DNA from: Samsonia erythrinae | Lineage (GTDB): Bacteria > Pseudomonadota > Gammaproteobacteria > Enterobacterales > Enterobacteriaceae | Assembly: GCF_004342665.1 (NCBI RefSeq) | Contig: NZ_SMBY01000001.1 | Location: 248,001-312,000, forward strand | Length of the DNA: 64,000 nt | Direction: 5' to 3' | Made by a program: the position numbers and the translations under genes | Notes under the pieces: model-generated | What the model saw: the letters and a program-made list of their open reading frames with translations, nothing else | What the model was told of the DNA's origin: nothing | The model's database searches: none | In this document: in pieces, positions 52,050 to 63,125 of the stretch | Layout: the number at the start of each line of letters is the position of its first letter | How positions within the stretch are numbered: the first letter of the stretch is position 1

Positions 52050-52415
52050 ATCAATCCCTCCGTTAAGCCGTAATTCAGTGTTACTGTGGTTAACATCTGG
52101 TAAACAGGTAGACTGATGGTGCTTGCAAGATAAAGAGGTCAGCGTTGCTTCATAATTCATGCTGCTACAGAGCGAGTGTCGCGCTCTTGAACAATGAATG
52201 AGACAGTGAAAGTGTTGTTCCTCCTGGCTGACTGGAATAACGTTAGCGAAAACGCCAACACATCGTGATGCCACTTTACCCTACGTCGGTTACGATGATA
52301 ACCGCGTTATATATAACTATAGCAAAGGCGTTCATAAAATTCGCGGATAAATAGATAAGGTTTTCACCGCTATTTATTTTTATTAAACCATAGGTTTTGC
52401 CTTGTCACAATGAGT

Positions 52416-52446
52416 ATTAAATAACCCACAGGGCAGGTTATTTAAT
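52416..52446. repeat. 11-bp perfect inverted repeat
   Basis: ATTAAATAACC and GGTTATTTAAT are exact complements with the nine-base loop CACAGGGCA. No annotated gene ends beside it; it lies 43 bases before the candidate peptide gene. Confidence 0.6.
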
Positions 52447-52488
52447 TATTAATTTCTAAAATAGAGAGATAACAGGAGGATGGGTGGG

Positions 52489-52554
52489 ATGTTATCAAAG
52501 AATGGGGCCGAAGTGGTCTACATTATCTTATTGTTTTCGCTGTTTTTTATGTGA
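52489..52554 (+). CDS. Possible hydrophobic micro-peptide gene (21 residues)
   Basis: This starts at the ATG at 52489, exactly placed behind a full AGGAGG ribosome site (52475-52480). It encodes a 21-residue peptide beginning MLSKNGAEV, with a strongly hydrophobic C-terminal half (residues 9-21, VVYIILLFSLFFM), able to span a membrane. A hairpin (52560-52599) begins 6 bases after the stop. It is opposite in strand to both neighbours. An ATG at 52480 is in frame but overlaps the ribosome site. I do not recognise the peptide; it could be a small membrane protein, a type I toxin-like peptide or chance. Confidence 0.3.
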   Translation: MLSKNGAEVVYIILLFSLFFM

Positions 52555-52559
52555 GACAT

Positions 52560-52599
52560 CCCATACAGTCTTGTCAAGCGTGTGACCAGCCTGTATGGG
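52560..52599. terminator. Inverted repeat between rpmJ2 and the candidate peptide gene
   Basis: CCCATACAG and CTGTATGGG are exact complements with a 22-base loop. It lies 16 bases after the rpmJ2 stop (minus strand). It could end transcripts from both sides, though neither side has a good T run. Confidence 0.5.
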
Positions 52600-52614
52600 A
52601 AGCAATAGGAAAAA

Positions 52615-52761
52615 TTATCCTTTTTTCTTTTTTTTTCTGCCTTGCACGGCCTTAAAGCGTGGGTTGGATTTACAGATAACGTAAATTCGTCCGCGACGGC
52701 GCACGACAACGCAGTCTTTATGCCGGTTTTTGGCTGAACGCAGCGAGCTAAGTACCTGCAT
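52615..52761 (-). CDS. rpmJ2: Alternative large ribosomal protein bL36 (YkgO type, zinc-independent)
   Basis: The 48-residue protein begins [17 protein letters not shown] and has the core [19 protein letters not shown], ending in a run of basic residues. It lacks the full zinc-binding Cys/His set of the main bL36, as E. coli YkgO does. It starts 4 bases after the rpmE2 stop, so both are read from the Zur-controlled message. Confidence 0.92.
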   Translation of the reverse strand: MQVLSSLRSAKNRHKDCVVVRRRGRIYVICKSNPRFKAVQGRKKKKKG

Positions 52762-52765
52762 TGAC

Positions 52766-53026
52766 TCACCCCTTCCGATGACTTAAAAAAGAACCAAAAC
52801 GCTGTTGGAAGCGCGCCGTGCTACCTTCTTTGGCATATTCTTTTTGTTTCCCGGTGTAATAGGGATGCGATGCCGAAGAAACATCAATGGTGACGTAAGG
52901 GTAGCGTGAACCCTCTAATTCGATGGTCCTGTCGGTTTTAATGGTTGACCCAACCCTGTAATAAACATCCGCGCTGGTATCATGAAACACCACAGTGCGA
53001 TAGTCAGGGTGAATACCTGATTTCAT
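52766..53026 (-). CDS. rpmE2: Alternative large ribosomal protein bL31 type B (YkgM type, zinc-independent)
   Basis: The protein has 86 residues and begins [20 protein letters not shown], with HPYYTGKQ and FQQRFG family motifs. It has no cysteine at all, unlike the zinc-ribbon bL31, so it can replace it when zinc is scarce and free the metal from ribosomes. A perfect Zur-type palindrome lies 14 bases upstream. In E. coli the pair is elsewhere in the chromosome (ykgMO); here it sits between tomB and acrB. Confidence 0.95.
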   Translation of the reverse strand: MKSGIHPDYRTVVFHDTSADVYYRVGSTIKTDRTIELEGSRYPYVTIDVSSASHPYYTGKQKEYAKEGSTARFQQRFGSFLSHRKG

Positions 53027-53039
53027 TGTTGCCTCACTT

Positions 53040-53057
53040 GTTATGTTATAACATAAC
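53040..53057. promoter_or_regulatory. Zur operator upstream of rpmE2-rpmJ2
   Basis: GTTATGTTATAACATAAC is an 18-base perfect palindrome with the ATGTTATAACAT core of enterobacterial Zur boxes. It lies 14 bases before the rpmE2 start, where bound Zur would block expression when zinc is plentiful. Confidence 0.88.
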
Positions 53058-53220
53058 CTTAATTCTGCGCTTTTTTGTGGTCAGGATCAACCACTATGTT
53101 GTTATGACTATTTCTCTCCCGCTTCACGCAGTGTATGGCATGGCGCTATCGGGCCGTCAGGCTGTCAGCAGGTCCGTGGCGCTCAGCCTCATAAAGGGAT
53201 GGAAGAGGGCGTGGGAAATA

Positions 53221-53247
53221 AAAAAGGCCGCGAGGCGGCCTTTTAAT
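53221..53247 (-). terminator. Terminator of acrAB
   Basis: AAAAGGCCGCC, short loop, GCGGCCTTTTTT on the minus strand, 26 bases after the acrB stop. Confidence 0.88.
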
Positions 53248-53269
53248 CGGAGATATAGGGATGTTCAGT

Positions 53270-56200
53270 TTAGTGAGAGGCTGTTTCGTCGGTTTTCTTG
53301 CTGAAACGACGGCGGACAACCACAAAGAACACGGGAACAAAGAAGATCGCCAATACGGTTGCAGTGATCATCCCACCCATTACGCCGGTACCAACTGCGT
53401 TCTGCGCGCCGGAACCCGCACCGCTACTGATGACCAACGGCATGACGCCAAGGATGAAGGCAAGTGATGTCATCAGGATGGGGCGTAAGCGCATACGAGC
53501 CGCATCCAGAGTCGCTTCAATCAGGCCTTTCCCTTCTTTATCCATCAGATCTTTGGCAAATTCGACGATCAATATGGCGTTCTTCGCGGATAGTCCTATG
53601 GTCGTCAACAAGCCCACCTTAAAGTAGACATCGTTTTCAAGACCGGTCAGATTTGCGGCAATCAACGCACCGATGATACCCAACGGAACAACCAGCATAA
53701 CGGAGAACGGTATGGACCAGCTTTCATAAAGCGCCGCCAGACACAGGAATACGACAATCAAGGAAATCGCGTAGATTGCGGGTGCCTGATTGCCTGATAA
53801 CCGTTCCTGATAGGACATACCGGTCCACTCGTAGCCAATACCCTGTGGCAGTTTCGCGACGAACTCTTCCATCAGCGCCATGGCTTCACCGGTACTCTTA
53901 CCTTGTGTCGCTTCGCCCTGTATTTGCATGGATGGCTGGCCATTATAACGTTCCAGACGCGGTGAACCATATTCCCAGTGGCTCTGCGTAAATGCGGAAA
54001 ACGGTACCATTTGTCCGTTGTTGCCACGGATATACCAGTTTTTGATGTCATCCGGCAGCATACGGAAAGGCGCATCGGCCTGGACATAGACTTTTTTCAC
54101 GCGACCGCGATCGATAAAGTCATTCACGTAAGAGCCGCCCAACGTTGTCGCCAGCGTTGAGTTGATGTCTGACAGTGACACGCCAAGCGCCTGGGCTTTC
54201 TCCTGATCGATATCAAGACGGAACTGCGGCGTATCTTCCATCCCGTTAGGACGCACTTGTACTAACGTATCAGGACGTTGTGCGGCCATGCCCAGCAGTT
54301 GGTTTCGAGCTTCTGTCAGTTTTTCATGGCCCAGGTTCGCCTGGTCAATCAGCTGGAAGTCGAAACCAGTGGCCGTACCCAGTTCGATAATCGCAGGTAC
54401 GTTGGCCGCGATAACGATGGCTTCTTTAAACTGGCTGAACACGGCGTTTGCTCGGCCTGCAATCGCGGCGACCTTATTCTCTGCGCCGCTGCGCTCACTC
54501 CAGTCATTCATACTGGCGAACGCCAGACCAACGTTCTGGCCGCGACCAGAGAAACCGAAGCCCGTTACGGTAAAGACGGATTTGACGTTGTCTTTCTCGT
54601 TTTCGAGATAGTATTGCGTCAGTCTGTCCATGATTTTCTGGGTGTTTTCCTGCGTCGCACCGGAAGGCAACTGGACGATGTTCAGGAGCACCCCCTGATC
54701 CTCTTCCGGCAGGAACGACGTTGGCAAACGTAAGAACAGGAATGCCAGTCCCACAACAATCAACAGATAGATGACCAGATAACGGCCTGTGCTGTGCAAA
54801 ATATTTGCGACGCTGCCGGTATAGTGATGCGTGCTTTTCTCAAAGAGATTGTTGAACCAGCCGAAGAAACCGGTTTTCTCGCCGTGATCGCCTTTCTCGA
54901 CCGGTTTTAACAGCGTGGCGCAGAGCGCCGGCGTCAGAATGAGCGCAACCAGCACCGACAGCACCATCGCAGAAACAATCGTGATGGAGAACTGACGATA
55001 GATTGCGCCAGTAGAACCGCCGGTAAATGCCATGGGAACGAATACCGCAGACAGCACCAGCGCAATACCGACCAGTGCTCCCTGAATCTGTTCCATCGAG
55101 CGTTTTGTCGCTTCTTTAGGTGGCAGTCCTTCTTCCACCATGACGCGTTCAACGTTTTCAACGACGACGATGGCATCATCCACCAGAAGCCCGATGGCAA
55201 GTACCATCGCAAACATCGTCAGCGTGTTGATGGAATAGCCAAATGCAGAGAGGATGGCAAACGTTCCTAACAAGACGACCGGCACCGCAATCGTTGGGAT
55301 CAACGTGGCGCGGAAGTTCTGCAAGAACAGATACATAACCAGGAAGACCAGTACGATGGCTTCCACCAGTGTTTTCACCACTTCGTTGATCGAGATCTTA
55401 ACGAAGGGGGTCGTATCGTACGGGTAAACGACTTTCAGACCGGCAGGGAAGAATTCTTCCGCTTTATTCAGAGCATCCTTGACTGCGGTTGCCGTATCCA
55501 GCGCGTTTGCACCCGTCGCCAGCTTTATGCCGATACCGGAAGCGGGTTGGCCATTGAAGCGCGCGATGGTGTCATAGCTTTCCGCACCTAACTCAACGCG
55601 CGCAACGTCTTTAAGGCGAACCTGAGAGCCATCCGGATTAACTTTCAACAGTATTTTAGAAAACTCTTCTGCTGAATTCAGTCGGGTCTGCGCAATGATC
55701 GACGCATTCAATTGCTGACCGGGAACGGGGGGCGTTCCTCCTAGTTGGCCTGCCGCAATCTGGTTGTTTTGTACTTTGATCGCAGAAGTGACATCAACCG
55801 CCGTCAGTTGATAGTTGTTCAGTTTGTGCGGATCCAACCAGATGCGCATGGCGTACTGGGCGCCAAAAAGCTGTGCATCGCCGACACCAGACGTACGGCT
55901 GAGCGGATCTTTTACGTTGGCCGCCACGTAGTCCGCGATATCTTGCTGCGACATTTTGCCGTCTTCACTGATGAAGCCGACAACCATCAGAAAGCTGCTG
56001 CTTGATTTTTGAACGTTAACCCCTTGCTGCTGTACCTCTTGCGGCAGCAGCGGCATGGCCAGTTGCAGCTTGTTCTGCACCTGAACCTGTGCAATGTCCG
56101 CATCCGTACCTGCTTCGAAGGTCAGCGTAATCTGAGCCGCGCCTGAGGAGTCGCTGCTTGATGACATATACATCAGGTTATCGATGCCGTTCATATTCTG

Positions 56201-56398
56201 TTCGATAACCTGCGTCACTGAATCTTGCAGCGTCGACGCATCGGCTCCCGGGTAACTTGCCGTTACTTCAATCGCGGGGGGAGCGATTGTCGGATACTGG
56301 GCAACGGGCAATTTAACAATTGCCAGCAGCCCCGTCAGCATCACGATGATGGCGAGTACCCATGCGAAAATGGGGCGATCTATAAAAAACTTAGCCAT
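53270..56398 (-). CDS. acrB: Multidrug efflux RND transporter permease AcrB
   Basis: The 1042-residue inner-membrane trimeric proton antiporter of the AcrAB-TolC pump has twelve helices and two large periplasmic loops. The proton-relay residues are visible: the Asp pair in [18 protein letters not shown] and the Lys in [17 protein letters not shown]. The substrate pocket region is intact with no frameshift. It lies 28 bases downstream of acrA. In soft-rot bacteria this pump is known to resist plant antimicrobials. Confidence 0.97.
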   Translation of the reverse strand: MAKFFIDRPIFAWVLAIIVMLTGLLAIVKLPVAQYPTIAPPAIEVTASYPGADASTLQDSVTQVIEQNMNGIDNLMYMSSSSDSSGAAQITLTFEAGTDADIAQVQVQNKLQLAMPLLPQEVQQQGVNVQKSSSSFLMVVGFISEDGKMSQQDIADYVAANVKDPLSRTSGVGDAQLFGAQYAMRIWLDPHKLNNYQLTAVDVTSAIKVQNNQIAAGQLGGTPPVPGQQLNASIIAQTRLNSAEEFSKILLKVNPDGSQVRLKDVARVELGAESYDTIARFNGQPASGIGIKLATGANALDTATAVKDALNKAEEFFPAGLKVVYPYDTTPFVKISINEVVKTLVEAIVLVFLVMYLFLQNFRATLIPTIAVPVVLLGTFAILSAFGYSINTLTMFAMVLAIGLLVDDAIVVVENVERVMVEEGLPPKEATKRSMEQIQGALVGIALVLSAVFVPMAFTGGSTGAIYRQFSITIVSAMVLSVLVALILTPALCATLLKPVEKGDHGEKTGFFGWFNNLFEKSTHHYTGSVANILHSTGRYLVIYLLIVVGLAFLFLRLPTSFLPEEDQGVLLNIVQLPSGATQENTQKIMDRLTQYYLENEKDNVKSVFTVTGFGFSGRGQNVGLAFASMNDWSERSGAENKVAAIAGRANAVFSQFKEAIVIAANVPAIIELGTATGFDFQLIDQANLGHEKLTEARNQLLGMAAQRPDTLVQVRPNGMEDTPQFRLDIDQEKAQALGVSLSDINSTLATTLGGSYVNDFIDRGRVKKVYVQADAPFRMLPDDIKNWYIRGNNGQMVPFSAFTQSHWEYGSPRLERYNGQPSMQIQGEATQGKSTGEAMALMEEFVAKLPQGIGYEWTGMSYQERLSGNQAPAIYAISLIVVFLCLAALYESWSIPFSVMLVVPLGIIGALIAANLTGLENDVYFKVGLLTTIGLSAKNAILIVEFAKDLMDKEGKGLIEATLDAARMRLRPILMTSLAFILGVMPLVISSGAGSGAQNAVGTGVMGGMITATVLAIFFVPVFFVVVRRRFSKKTDETASH

Positions 56399-56426
56399 GA
56401 ATTATACCGGCTCCTGTTAGCACATC

Positions 56427-57620
56427 TTAAGATTTCGCGGGTTCTGCTGGCGCTTGTTGCGCCTGCTCATTTTGTTGAGCGACTTCTTTAGCTTTTACCG
56501 GCACGCCTGGTCTGATTTTTTGCAGGCCAGTGACAATAACGCGATCGCCCTCTTTCAAGCCTTCGGTCACCAACCATTTATCACCGATTGCTTTGCTGGT
56601 TTTAAGCATGCGGGGTTCAACTTTATCGCCTTCTCCAACAACCATCGCCGTGGCGTTACCACGCGGATCGCGGGTGACGCCTTGCTGGGGCACCAACAAG
56701 GCCGCGGGGTTTACGCCGGAATCGAGGCGAGCCCGAACAAACATACCGGGGAGGAGGGTATGCTGTGGGTTGGGGAAAATCGCCCGCAGTGTGATGGAGC
56801 CTGTCGTTTCATCAACGGTAACATCAGAGAATTCCAACGTACCCGCTTCGGCATATTCAGTACCGTCTTCTAACACAAGACGGACATTGGCTTTACCTTC
56901 GCTTTGCTTCAGAGTGCCGTTTTCCAGTTCTTTTTTCAGTTGCAGGAAATCGTTGCTGGATTGCGTAACGTCAACGTAAATCGGATCGAGCTGCTGCACA
57001 GTCGTTAATGCGGTGGTTTGTCCGGTGGCGACCAGCGCGCCTTCCGTGACGGTCGATTTGCCTACGCGACCGGAGATCGGCGCACTGACTTTGGTGTAAG
57101 CGAGATTGATTTGCGCGGTGTCAACCGCTGCTTTTGCTGCTTGAACGCTTGCATCAGCCTGACGGGATGTGGCAACCGCTTGATCGTAATCCTGTTTGCT
57201 GACGTAGTTGGTGCCTAATAGCGGTTTATAGCGGTTAACCGTTAAACGGGCGATTTCAGCCTGTGCCTGCGCCTGCGCAAGTGTGCCTTTGGCGCTATTG
57301 TAGTTGGCCTGATAGGTCGCCGGATCGATTTGATAGAGTGAAGCGCCAGCCTGAACGTCGGAGCCTTCAACGAAGTTCCGTTTCAGGATAATCCCCCCAA
57401 CCTGTGGACGAACTTCGGCAATACGATAAGCGTTTGTGCGGCCCGGAAGCTCAGTGGTGACATTCAATGCTTCCGTTTTCATCGTCACAATACCAACTTC
57501 AGGCATCTGTTGCTGTGCGCCGTCCTGCTGATTGTTACTGCTATCACATCCTGCGAGCATTAGGCCGCCAGAAAGCATCAGAACTGCCGCCAGAGGCGTT
57601 AGCCCTCTGTTTTTGTTCAT
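56427..57620 (-). CDS. acrA: Multidrug efflux periplasmic adaptor AcrA
   Basis: This 397-residue lipoprotein adaptor has lipobox LAGC (Cys25), then a membrane-proximal domain, a lipoyl domain split by an alpha-hairpin (about 95-175, heptad-rich) and a beta-barrel. It bridges AcrB to TolC. The C-terminus is a Gln/Ala-rich tail (QQNEQAQQAPAEPAKS). It is the first gene of acrAB, divergent from acrR. Confidence 0.97.
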   Translation of the reverse strand: MNKNRGLTPLAAVLMLSGGLMLAGCDSSNNQQDGAQQQMPEVGIVTMKTEALNVTTELPGRTNAYRIAEVRPQVGGIILKRNFVEGSDVQAGASLYQIDPATYQANYNSAKGTLAQAQAQAEIARLTVNRYKPLLGTNYVSKQDYDQAVATSRQADASVQAAKAAVDTAQINLAYTKVSAPISGRVGKSTVTEGALVATGQTTALTTVQQLDPIYVDVTQSSNDFLQLKKELENGTLKQSEGKANVRLVLEDGTEYAEAGTLEFSDVTVDETTGSITLRAIFPNPQHTLLPGMFVRARLDSGVNPAALLVPQQGVTRDPRGNATAMVVGEGDKVEPRMLKTSKAIGDKWLVTEGLKEGDRVIVTGLQKIRPGVPVKAKEVAQQNEQAQQAPAEPAKS

Positions 57621-57710
57621 AGATAAACCTCAAGTGTCCGATTTGAAATTGGCCAATGGATCACAAGCTTAAAAACCCATTGCTGCTATAGTTTTATGTT
57701 CATGCTATGT

Positions 57711-57734
57711 TACATACATTCTTGAATGTATGTA
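57711..57734. promoter_or_regulatory. AcrR operator between acrA and acrR
   Basis: TACATACATT, four bases, AATGTATGTA is a perfect 24-base dyad. It matches the known E. coli AcrR operator in sequence and place, 29 bases before the acrR start and 90 before acrA, so it should control both directions. Confidence 0.93.
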
Positions 57735-57762
57735 AATCGCACATTTATTTAAATACATCCCT

Positions 57763-58404
57763 ATGGCACGAAAAACCAAACTGCAGGCTCAGGAAACACG
57801 ACAACAGATACTGGACACTGCGTTGAGAGTGTTCTCTGAGCATGGCGTGTCTGCGACTTCATTGTCTGATATTGCGGCTGCTGCTGGCGTAAGTCGGGGT
57901 GCTATTTACTGGCATTTCAAAAATAAAGCTGAAATATTCGATGAAATCTGGGCGCTGGCAGAGTCAAAACTCAGTGAATTTGAAATAGAGTATCAGACAA
58001 AATTCCCTAATAATCCACTCCGCGTTATGCGTGAACTATTGATTTATATGCTGCGTTTAACGGTCAACGACGCCCAGTGGCGCTCCATGATGGAAATTGT
58101 TTTCCACAAATGCGAGTTTGTGGGGGAAATGTTACAATCTTACAATGCGCGCAAGGAGCTTTACCTTTCCTGTTATGTCGATATTGAAGAAAACCTGATT
58201 AAGTGTATTCGCATGGGGATGCTGCCGATGGATATTCATCCCCGGCGTGCGGCGATTTCGCTGCGTGCCTATTTTTCCGGCGTGATGGAGAACTGGCTAT
58301 TTATGCCGGAAAGTTTCGATCTTGATCGGGATGCGCCGTCGCTGACAGATGCCTTTATCGATATGTTGCGCTTTAGCCCGGCCTTACGTAAACCGGTTGA
58401 ATAG
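57763..58404 (+). CDS. acrR: Multidrug efflux repressor AcrR
   Basis: The 213-residue TetR-family repressor has an N-terminal helix-turn-helix (about 28-55: VSATSLSDIAAAAGVSRGAIYWHFKNK is within it) and a C-terminal drug-binding helical domain. It releases the operator when it binds toxic compounds. The last codons and the stop (GAA TAG) lie in an inverted repeat shared with convergent rsmS. E. coli mscK, normally next, is absent. Confidence 0.96.
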   Translation: MARKTKLQAQETRQQILDTALRVFSEHGVSATSLSDIAAAAGVSRGAIYWHFKNKAEIFDEIWALAESKLSEFEIEYQTKFPNNPLRVMRELLIYMLRLTVNDAQWRSMMEIVFHKCEFVGEMLQSYNARKELYLSCYVDIEENLIKCIRMGMLPMDIHPRRAAISLRAYFSGVMENWLFMPESFDLDRDAPSLTDAFIDMLRFSPALRKPVE

Positions 58405-58457
58405 GCGGTAGGGCCGACCCCATTCCCACGCACGCTAGCCTTCTGATGCGCCTATTC
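58399..58457. repeat. 9-bp inverted repeat spanning both acrR and rsmS stop codons
   Basis: GAATAGGCG and CGCCTATTC are exact complements 41 bases apart. Each arm contains the GAA-TAG end of the gene entering from its side, so the two convergent genes end with the same nine bases. Confidence 0.55.
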
Positions 58458-58631
58458 GCCGGTGTCCGGCGTTTGATTATTCCCTTTTTCCTGTAAGCGT
58501 TTTTTTTCTAAATCATTACGCACAATCTCAAGCGCGGCCAGCGCGATAGGCGTCTCGATCTGGTTTTCTTCCAGCAACATAATTAAATCGACGGCGAGTT
58601 TTACTTCGGGGGGCGCATTTTCAAGTGACAT
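58452..58631 (-). CDS. rsmS: Pleiotropic regulatory protein RsmS (YbaM)
   Basis: The 59-residue small helical protein begins [20 protein letters not shown] and ends with a charged tail. It is the orthologue of E. coli YbaM, named RsmS in Pectobacterium annotation for its effect on virulence and secondary metabolism; the mechanism is not known. A second ATG immediately upstream (58634) shares the AAAGGA site; I chose the start matching E. coli. It is immediately downstream of priC. Confidence 0.88.
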   Translation of the reverse strand: MSLENAPPEVKLAVDLIMLLEENQIETPIALAALEIVRNDLEKKRLQEKGNNQTPDTGE

Positions 58632-58665
58632 CATTCGTTCCTTTTGGGCGGGTAAGGCGGTGGCG

Positions 58666-59202
58666 CTATAGCCCTTGTTCCCGGCGTTCAATCTGACGCT
58701 CCAGACGTGATAGAGACTGACGGCAGCGTGATAACCGTCCTTCCAGCGCGGCCAGCTCTTTTTGCAGCCGCTGTCGCTCGCTTAAGTGCGTCTGTGTGAT
58801 GAGAAGGCTTTCTCTGTCCTGAATCATGGAAAGCAAACGGCGCTCGTAATCCTGATGTTCCGCCAGCTTGTGGTACACATCTTCTGGTGGCGGGGTAAAT
58901 TGTGACTCCTGCCTGCGCAGTGACTGCGTTGCCAGCTCTCGCTGTAAAGCGGCGATCTGGCTGACGAGTTTTTCCGCCAGAAACGCCACGCGCTCGGTTC
59001 GCTGTTCCGCGACCAACTGTTTTATCGCGAGCAGGTTGCGCTCAACCTCGGCGTGGTAGTCGCGTAGCCGGGTGCCGTAACTGCTGAAAAGCTGGCGATC
59101 AAATCGCAATTGCGGTACGGGGTTATCCGCCAACGGTTCGATTTCTTTCGTCAGCGTGCTAATTTGTTGGTCAAGCGCCAGCAGTAATTTATGCGTGTTC
59201 AC
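58666..59202 (-). CDS. priC: Primosomal replication protein N'' (PriC)
   Basis: The 178-residue, Gln/Leu/Arg-rich, helical protein restarts stalled forks by loading DnaB on SSB-coated gaps. The N-terminal [22 protein letters not shown] and the basic C-terminal helix region match the family. rsmS follows 34 bases later. Confidence 0.93.
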   Translation of the reverse strand: MNTHKLLLALDQQISTLTKEIEPLADNPVPQLRFDRQLFSSYGTRLRDYHAEVERNLLAIKQLVAEQRTERVAFLAEKLVSQIAALQRELATQSLRRQESQFTPPPEDVYHKLAEHQDYERRLLSMIQDRESLLITQTHLSERQRLQKELAALEGRLSRCRQSLSRLERQIERREQGL

Positions 59203-59361
59203 TCTTTTCCCTTACGATGAGGCGGATGATTCAGCGTGCCTGCACGGCGAGAGGTGTACAAGCCTACGTTTATGTCGCACGAGAACATCTTAACGAATCC
59301 GCCGGTAAAGGTGGTGATAAAGTGTGGTAGCGGTTGTGGTAAACAGAATGTAAAGGTGAAT

Positions 59362-59757
59362 ATGTATCGCGTGTTGCTGATTATCCTGGGGTGGACTGCG
59401 GTTGTGTTGGCAACGCTGGGCGTCGTGTTGCCTTTACTGCCGACAACGCCTTTCTTGTTGCTGGCCGCCTGGTGTTTCGCCCGCTCGTCTCCACGTTTTC
59501 ACGACTGGTTGCTCTACCGTTCCTGGTTTGGCAGCTATCTGCGCCACTGGCAGCAGCACCGTGCGTTGCCGCCGGGTGCAAAATGGAAAGCGGTCGCCGT
59601 CATTTTGCTGACGTTTGCGCTGTCGCTCTGGCTGGTAAAGCTGAATTGGGTCAGGATCCTGCTGCTGGTGATTTTGGTTATTTTGCTCACCTTTATGCTT
59701 CGTTTACCCGTGATTGATCCAGAACAACAAACGCACGACGGGGATCCGAAAAGATAG
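59362..59757 (+). CDS. ybaN: Inner-membrane protein YbaN (DUF454)
   Basis: The protein has 131 residues from the ATG at 59362 (MYRVLLIILGWTAVVLATLG), with AAAGGTG 5 bases upstream. The open frame extends 42 codons upstream but that part is not conserved. There are three to four hydrophobic segments. The DUF454 motif LPLLPTTPFLLLAAWCFARS followed by SSPRFHDWL is intact. The function is unknown. It is upstream of apt, across a repeat element. Confidence 0.92.
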   Translation: MYRVLLIILGWTAVVLATLGVVLPLLPTTPFLLLAAWCFARSSPRFHDWLLYRSWFGSYLRHWQQHRALPPGAKWKAVAVILLTFALSLWLVKLNWVRILLLVILVILLTFMLRLPVIDPEQQTHDGDPKR

Positions 59758-59773
59758 CGCGAAAGATAGCGCC

Positions 59774-59832
59774 TTTTGACGCGACGAAAGCGGCGGCCTT
59801 CGGTGACGGGCAGGGATAGCCCGTCACAAAAA
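59774..59832. repeat. Hairpin repeat, copy 1
   Basis: This 59-base unit begins TTTTGACGC and contains a 9-bp perfect stem (GTGACGGGC 59803-59811, GCCCGTCAC 59819-59827) with loop AGGGATA, ending in an A run. It differs from copy 2 at only two or three positions. Confidence 0.85.
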
Positions 59833-59847
59833 ATGTTCGGGAAACAT

Positions 59848-59906
59848 TTTTGACGCTGCGAAAGCGGCGGCCTTCGGTGACGGGCAGGGATAGCCCGTCA
59901 CAAAAA
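59848..59906. repeat. Hairpin repeat, copy 2
   Basis: A direct repeat of 59774-59832 at a 74-base offset. The stem is at 59877-59885 and 59893-59901. The 15 bases between the copies, with flanks, form a further stem (AAATGTT/AACATTT). Confidence 0.85.
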
Positions 59907-60083
59907 GAGGCTCGCGGAGCGAGGGTGGTTGCATTTGTCTGTCACTTTGACTAGATTTGGGCGTTTTCGTGCGCGGGCCGCCGTTTTCCTTCATGTTATC
60001 GTGCGCTTTCATCATGAGATGGTGAAAAGTACGGTGGTGGCCGGCATTTGTATGTTCAGAACGTTTTATCAGGCACAACTATG

Positions 60084-60635
60084 ATGACCGCAACAGCACA
60101 GCAGGTAGAATTAATTAAAAACAGTATCAAAAGCATTCGTGACTATCCGAAACCGGGGATACTGTTCCGTGACGTAACCAGCCTGCTGGAAGATCCCGTG
60201 GCCTATGCGGCCAGCATTGAGATGCTGGCAAACCGTTATCGCAACGCGGGAGTCACTAAAGTTGTCGGTACGGAAGCTCGTGGTTTTCTGTTTGGCGCGC
60301 CGGTGGCGCTGGCGCTGGGCGTCGGCTTTGTCCCCGTGCGTAAACCAGGTAAACTGCCGCGTCCCACTATCAGTGAAAGCTACGAGCTGGAATATGGTTC
60401 CGATACGCTGGAAATCCATGCTGATGCGATAGCCGCGGGTGATAATGTGCTGGTGATTGACGATCTGTTGGCGACGGGCGGTACGATCGAGGCCACGGTA
60501 AAATTGATTCGTCGTTTGGGCGGCGTTGTCAGCGATGCCGCTTTTATCATTAACCTGTTCGATATCGGCGGCGAGCAACGCCTGACTGAGATGGGCGTTA
60601 CCTGCTATAGCCTGGTTGACTTCCCCGGACATTAA
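60084..60635 (+). CDS. apt: Adenine phosphoribosyltransferase
   Basis: The protein has 183 residues from the ATG at 60084 ([20 protein letters not shown]), the E. coli length; an ATG one codon earlier is equally close to the ribosome site. Apt salvages adenine to AMP with PRPP. The PRPP motif [16 protein letters not shown] and the [12 protein letters not shown] block are intact. It lies 74 bases before dnaX. Confidence 0.96.
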   Translation: MTATAQQVELIKNSIKSIRDYPKPGILFRDVTSLLEDPVAYAASIEMLANRYRNAGVTKVVGTEARGFLFGAPVALALGVGFVPVRKPGKLPRPTISESYELEYGSDTLEIHADAIAAGDNVLVIDDLLATGGTIEATVKLIRRLGGVVSDAAFIINLFDIGGEQRLTEMGVTCYSLVDFPGH

Positions 60636-60709
60636 TCATAACAGTCTCGCCGATAGCGGCGTGGCTGTGTTAGCATGATTGCCTCAATAACTCGACTGTT
60701 GCGGTATTG

Positions 60710-63124
<2,415 letters not shown>

Positions 63125-63125
<1 letters not shown>

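Larger units (their letters stand above)
52050..52614. other. Gap between tomB and rpmJ2
   Basis: 565 bases, mostly AT-rich: the tomB-hha promoter region at the left; an 11-bp inverted repeat at 52416-52446; a possible tiny plus-strand gene at 52489-52554; and a 9-bp inverted repeat at 52560-52599 after rpmJ2. Nothing else is supported. Confidence 0.6.
59758..60083. other. Gap between ybaN and apt
   Basis: 326 bases: a 74-base-period tandem hairpin repeat (59774-59906), another small GC-rich hairpin (GGCTCGCGGAGCGAGG, about 59909-59924), then the apt promoter region. No gene is supported. Confidence 0.6.

Noticed and set aside
52050-52274. 75-codon upstream extension of tomB
   Set aside because: TomB orthologues begin MDEYTPKNYDI; the extension is rich in Cys and His and unlike any known protein.
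59774-59906. Tandem repeat considered as a CRISPR array
   Set aside because: There are only two copies, the units are 59 bases with a 15-base spacer that itself forms a hairpin, and no cas genes are present.
60707-60709. TTG start for dnaX one codon upstream
   Set aside because: The ATG at 60710 gives the conserved MSYQVLARKWRPQ start.
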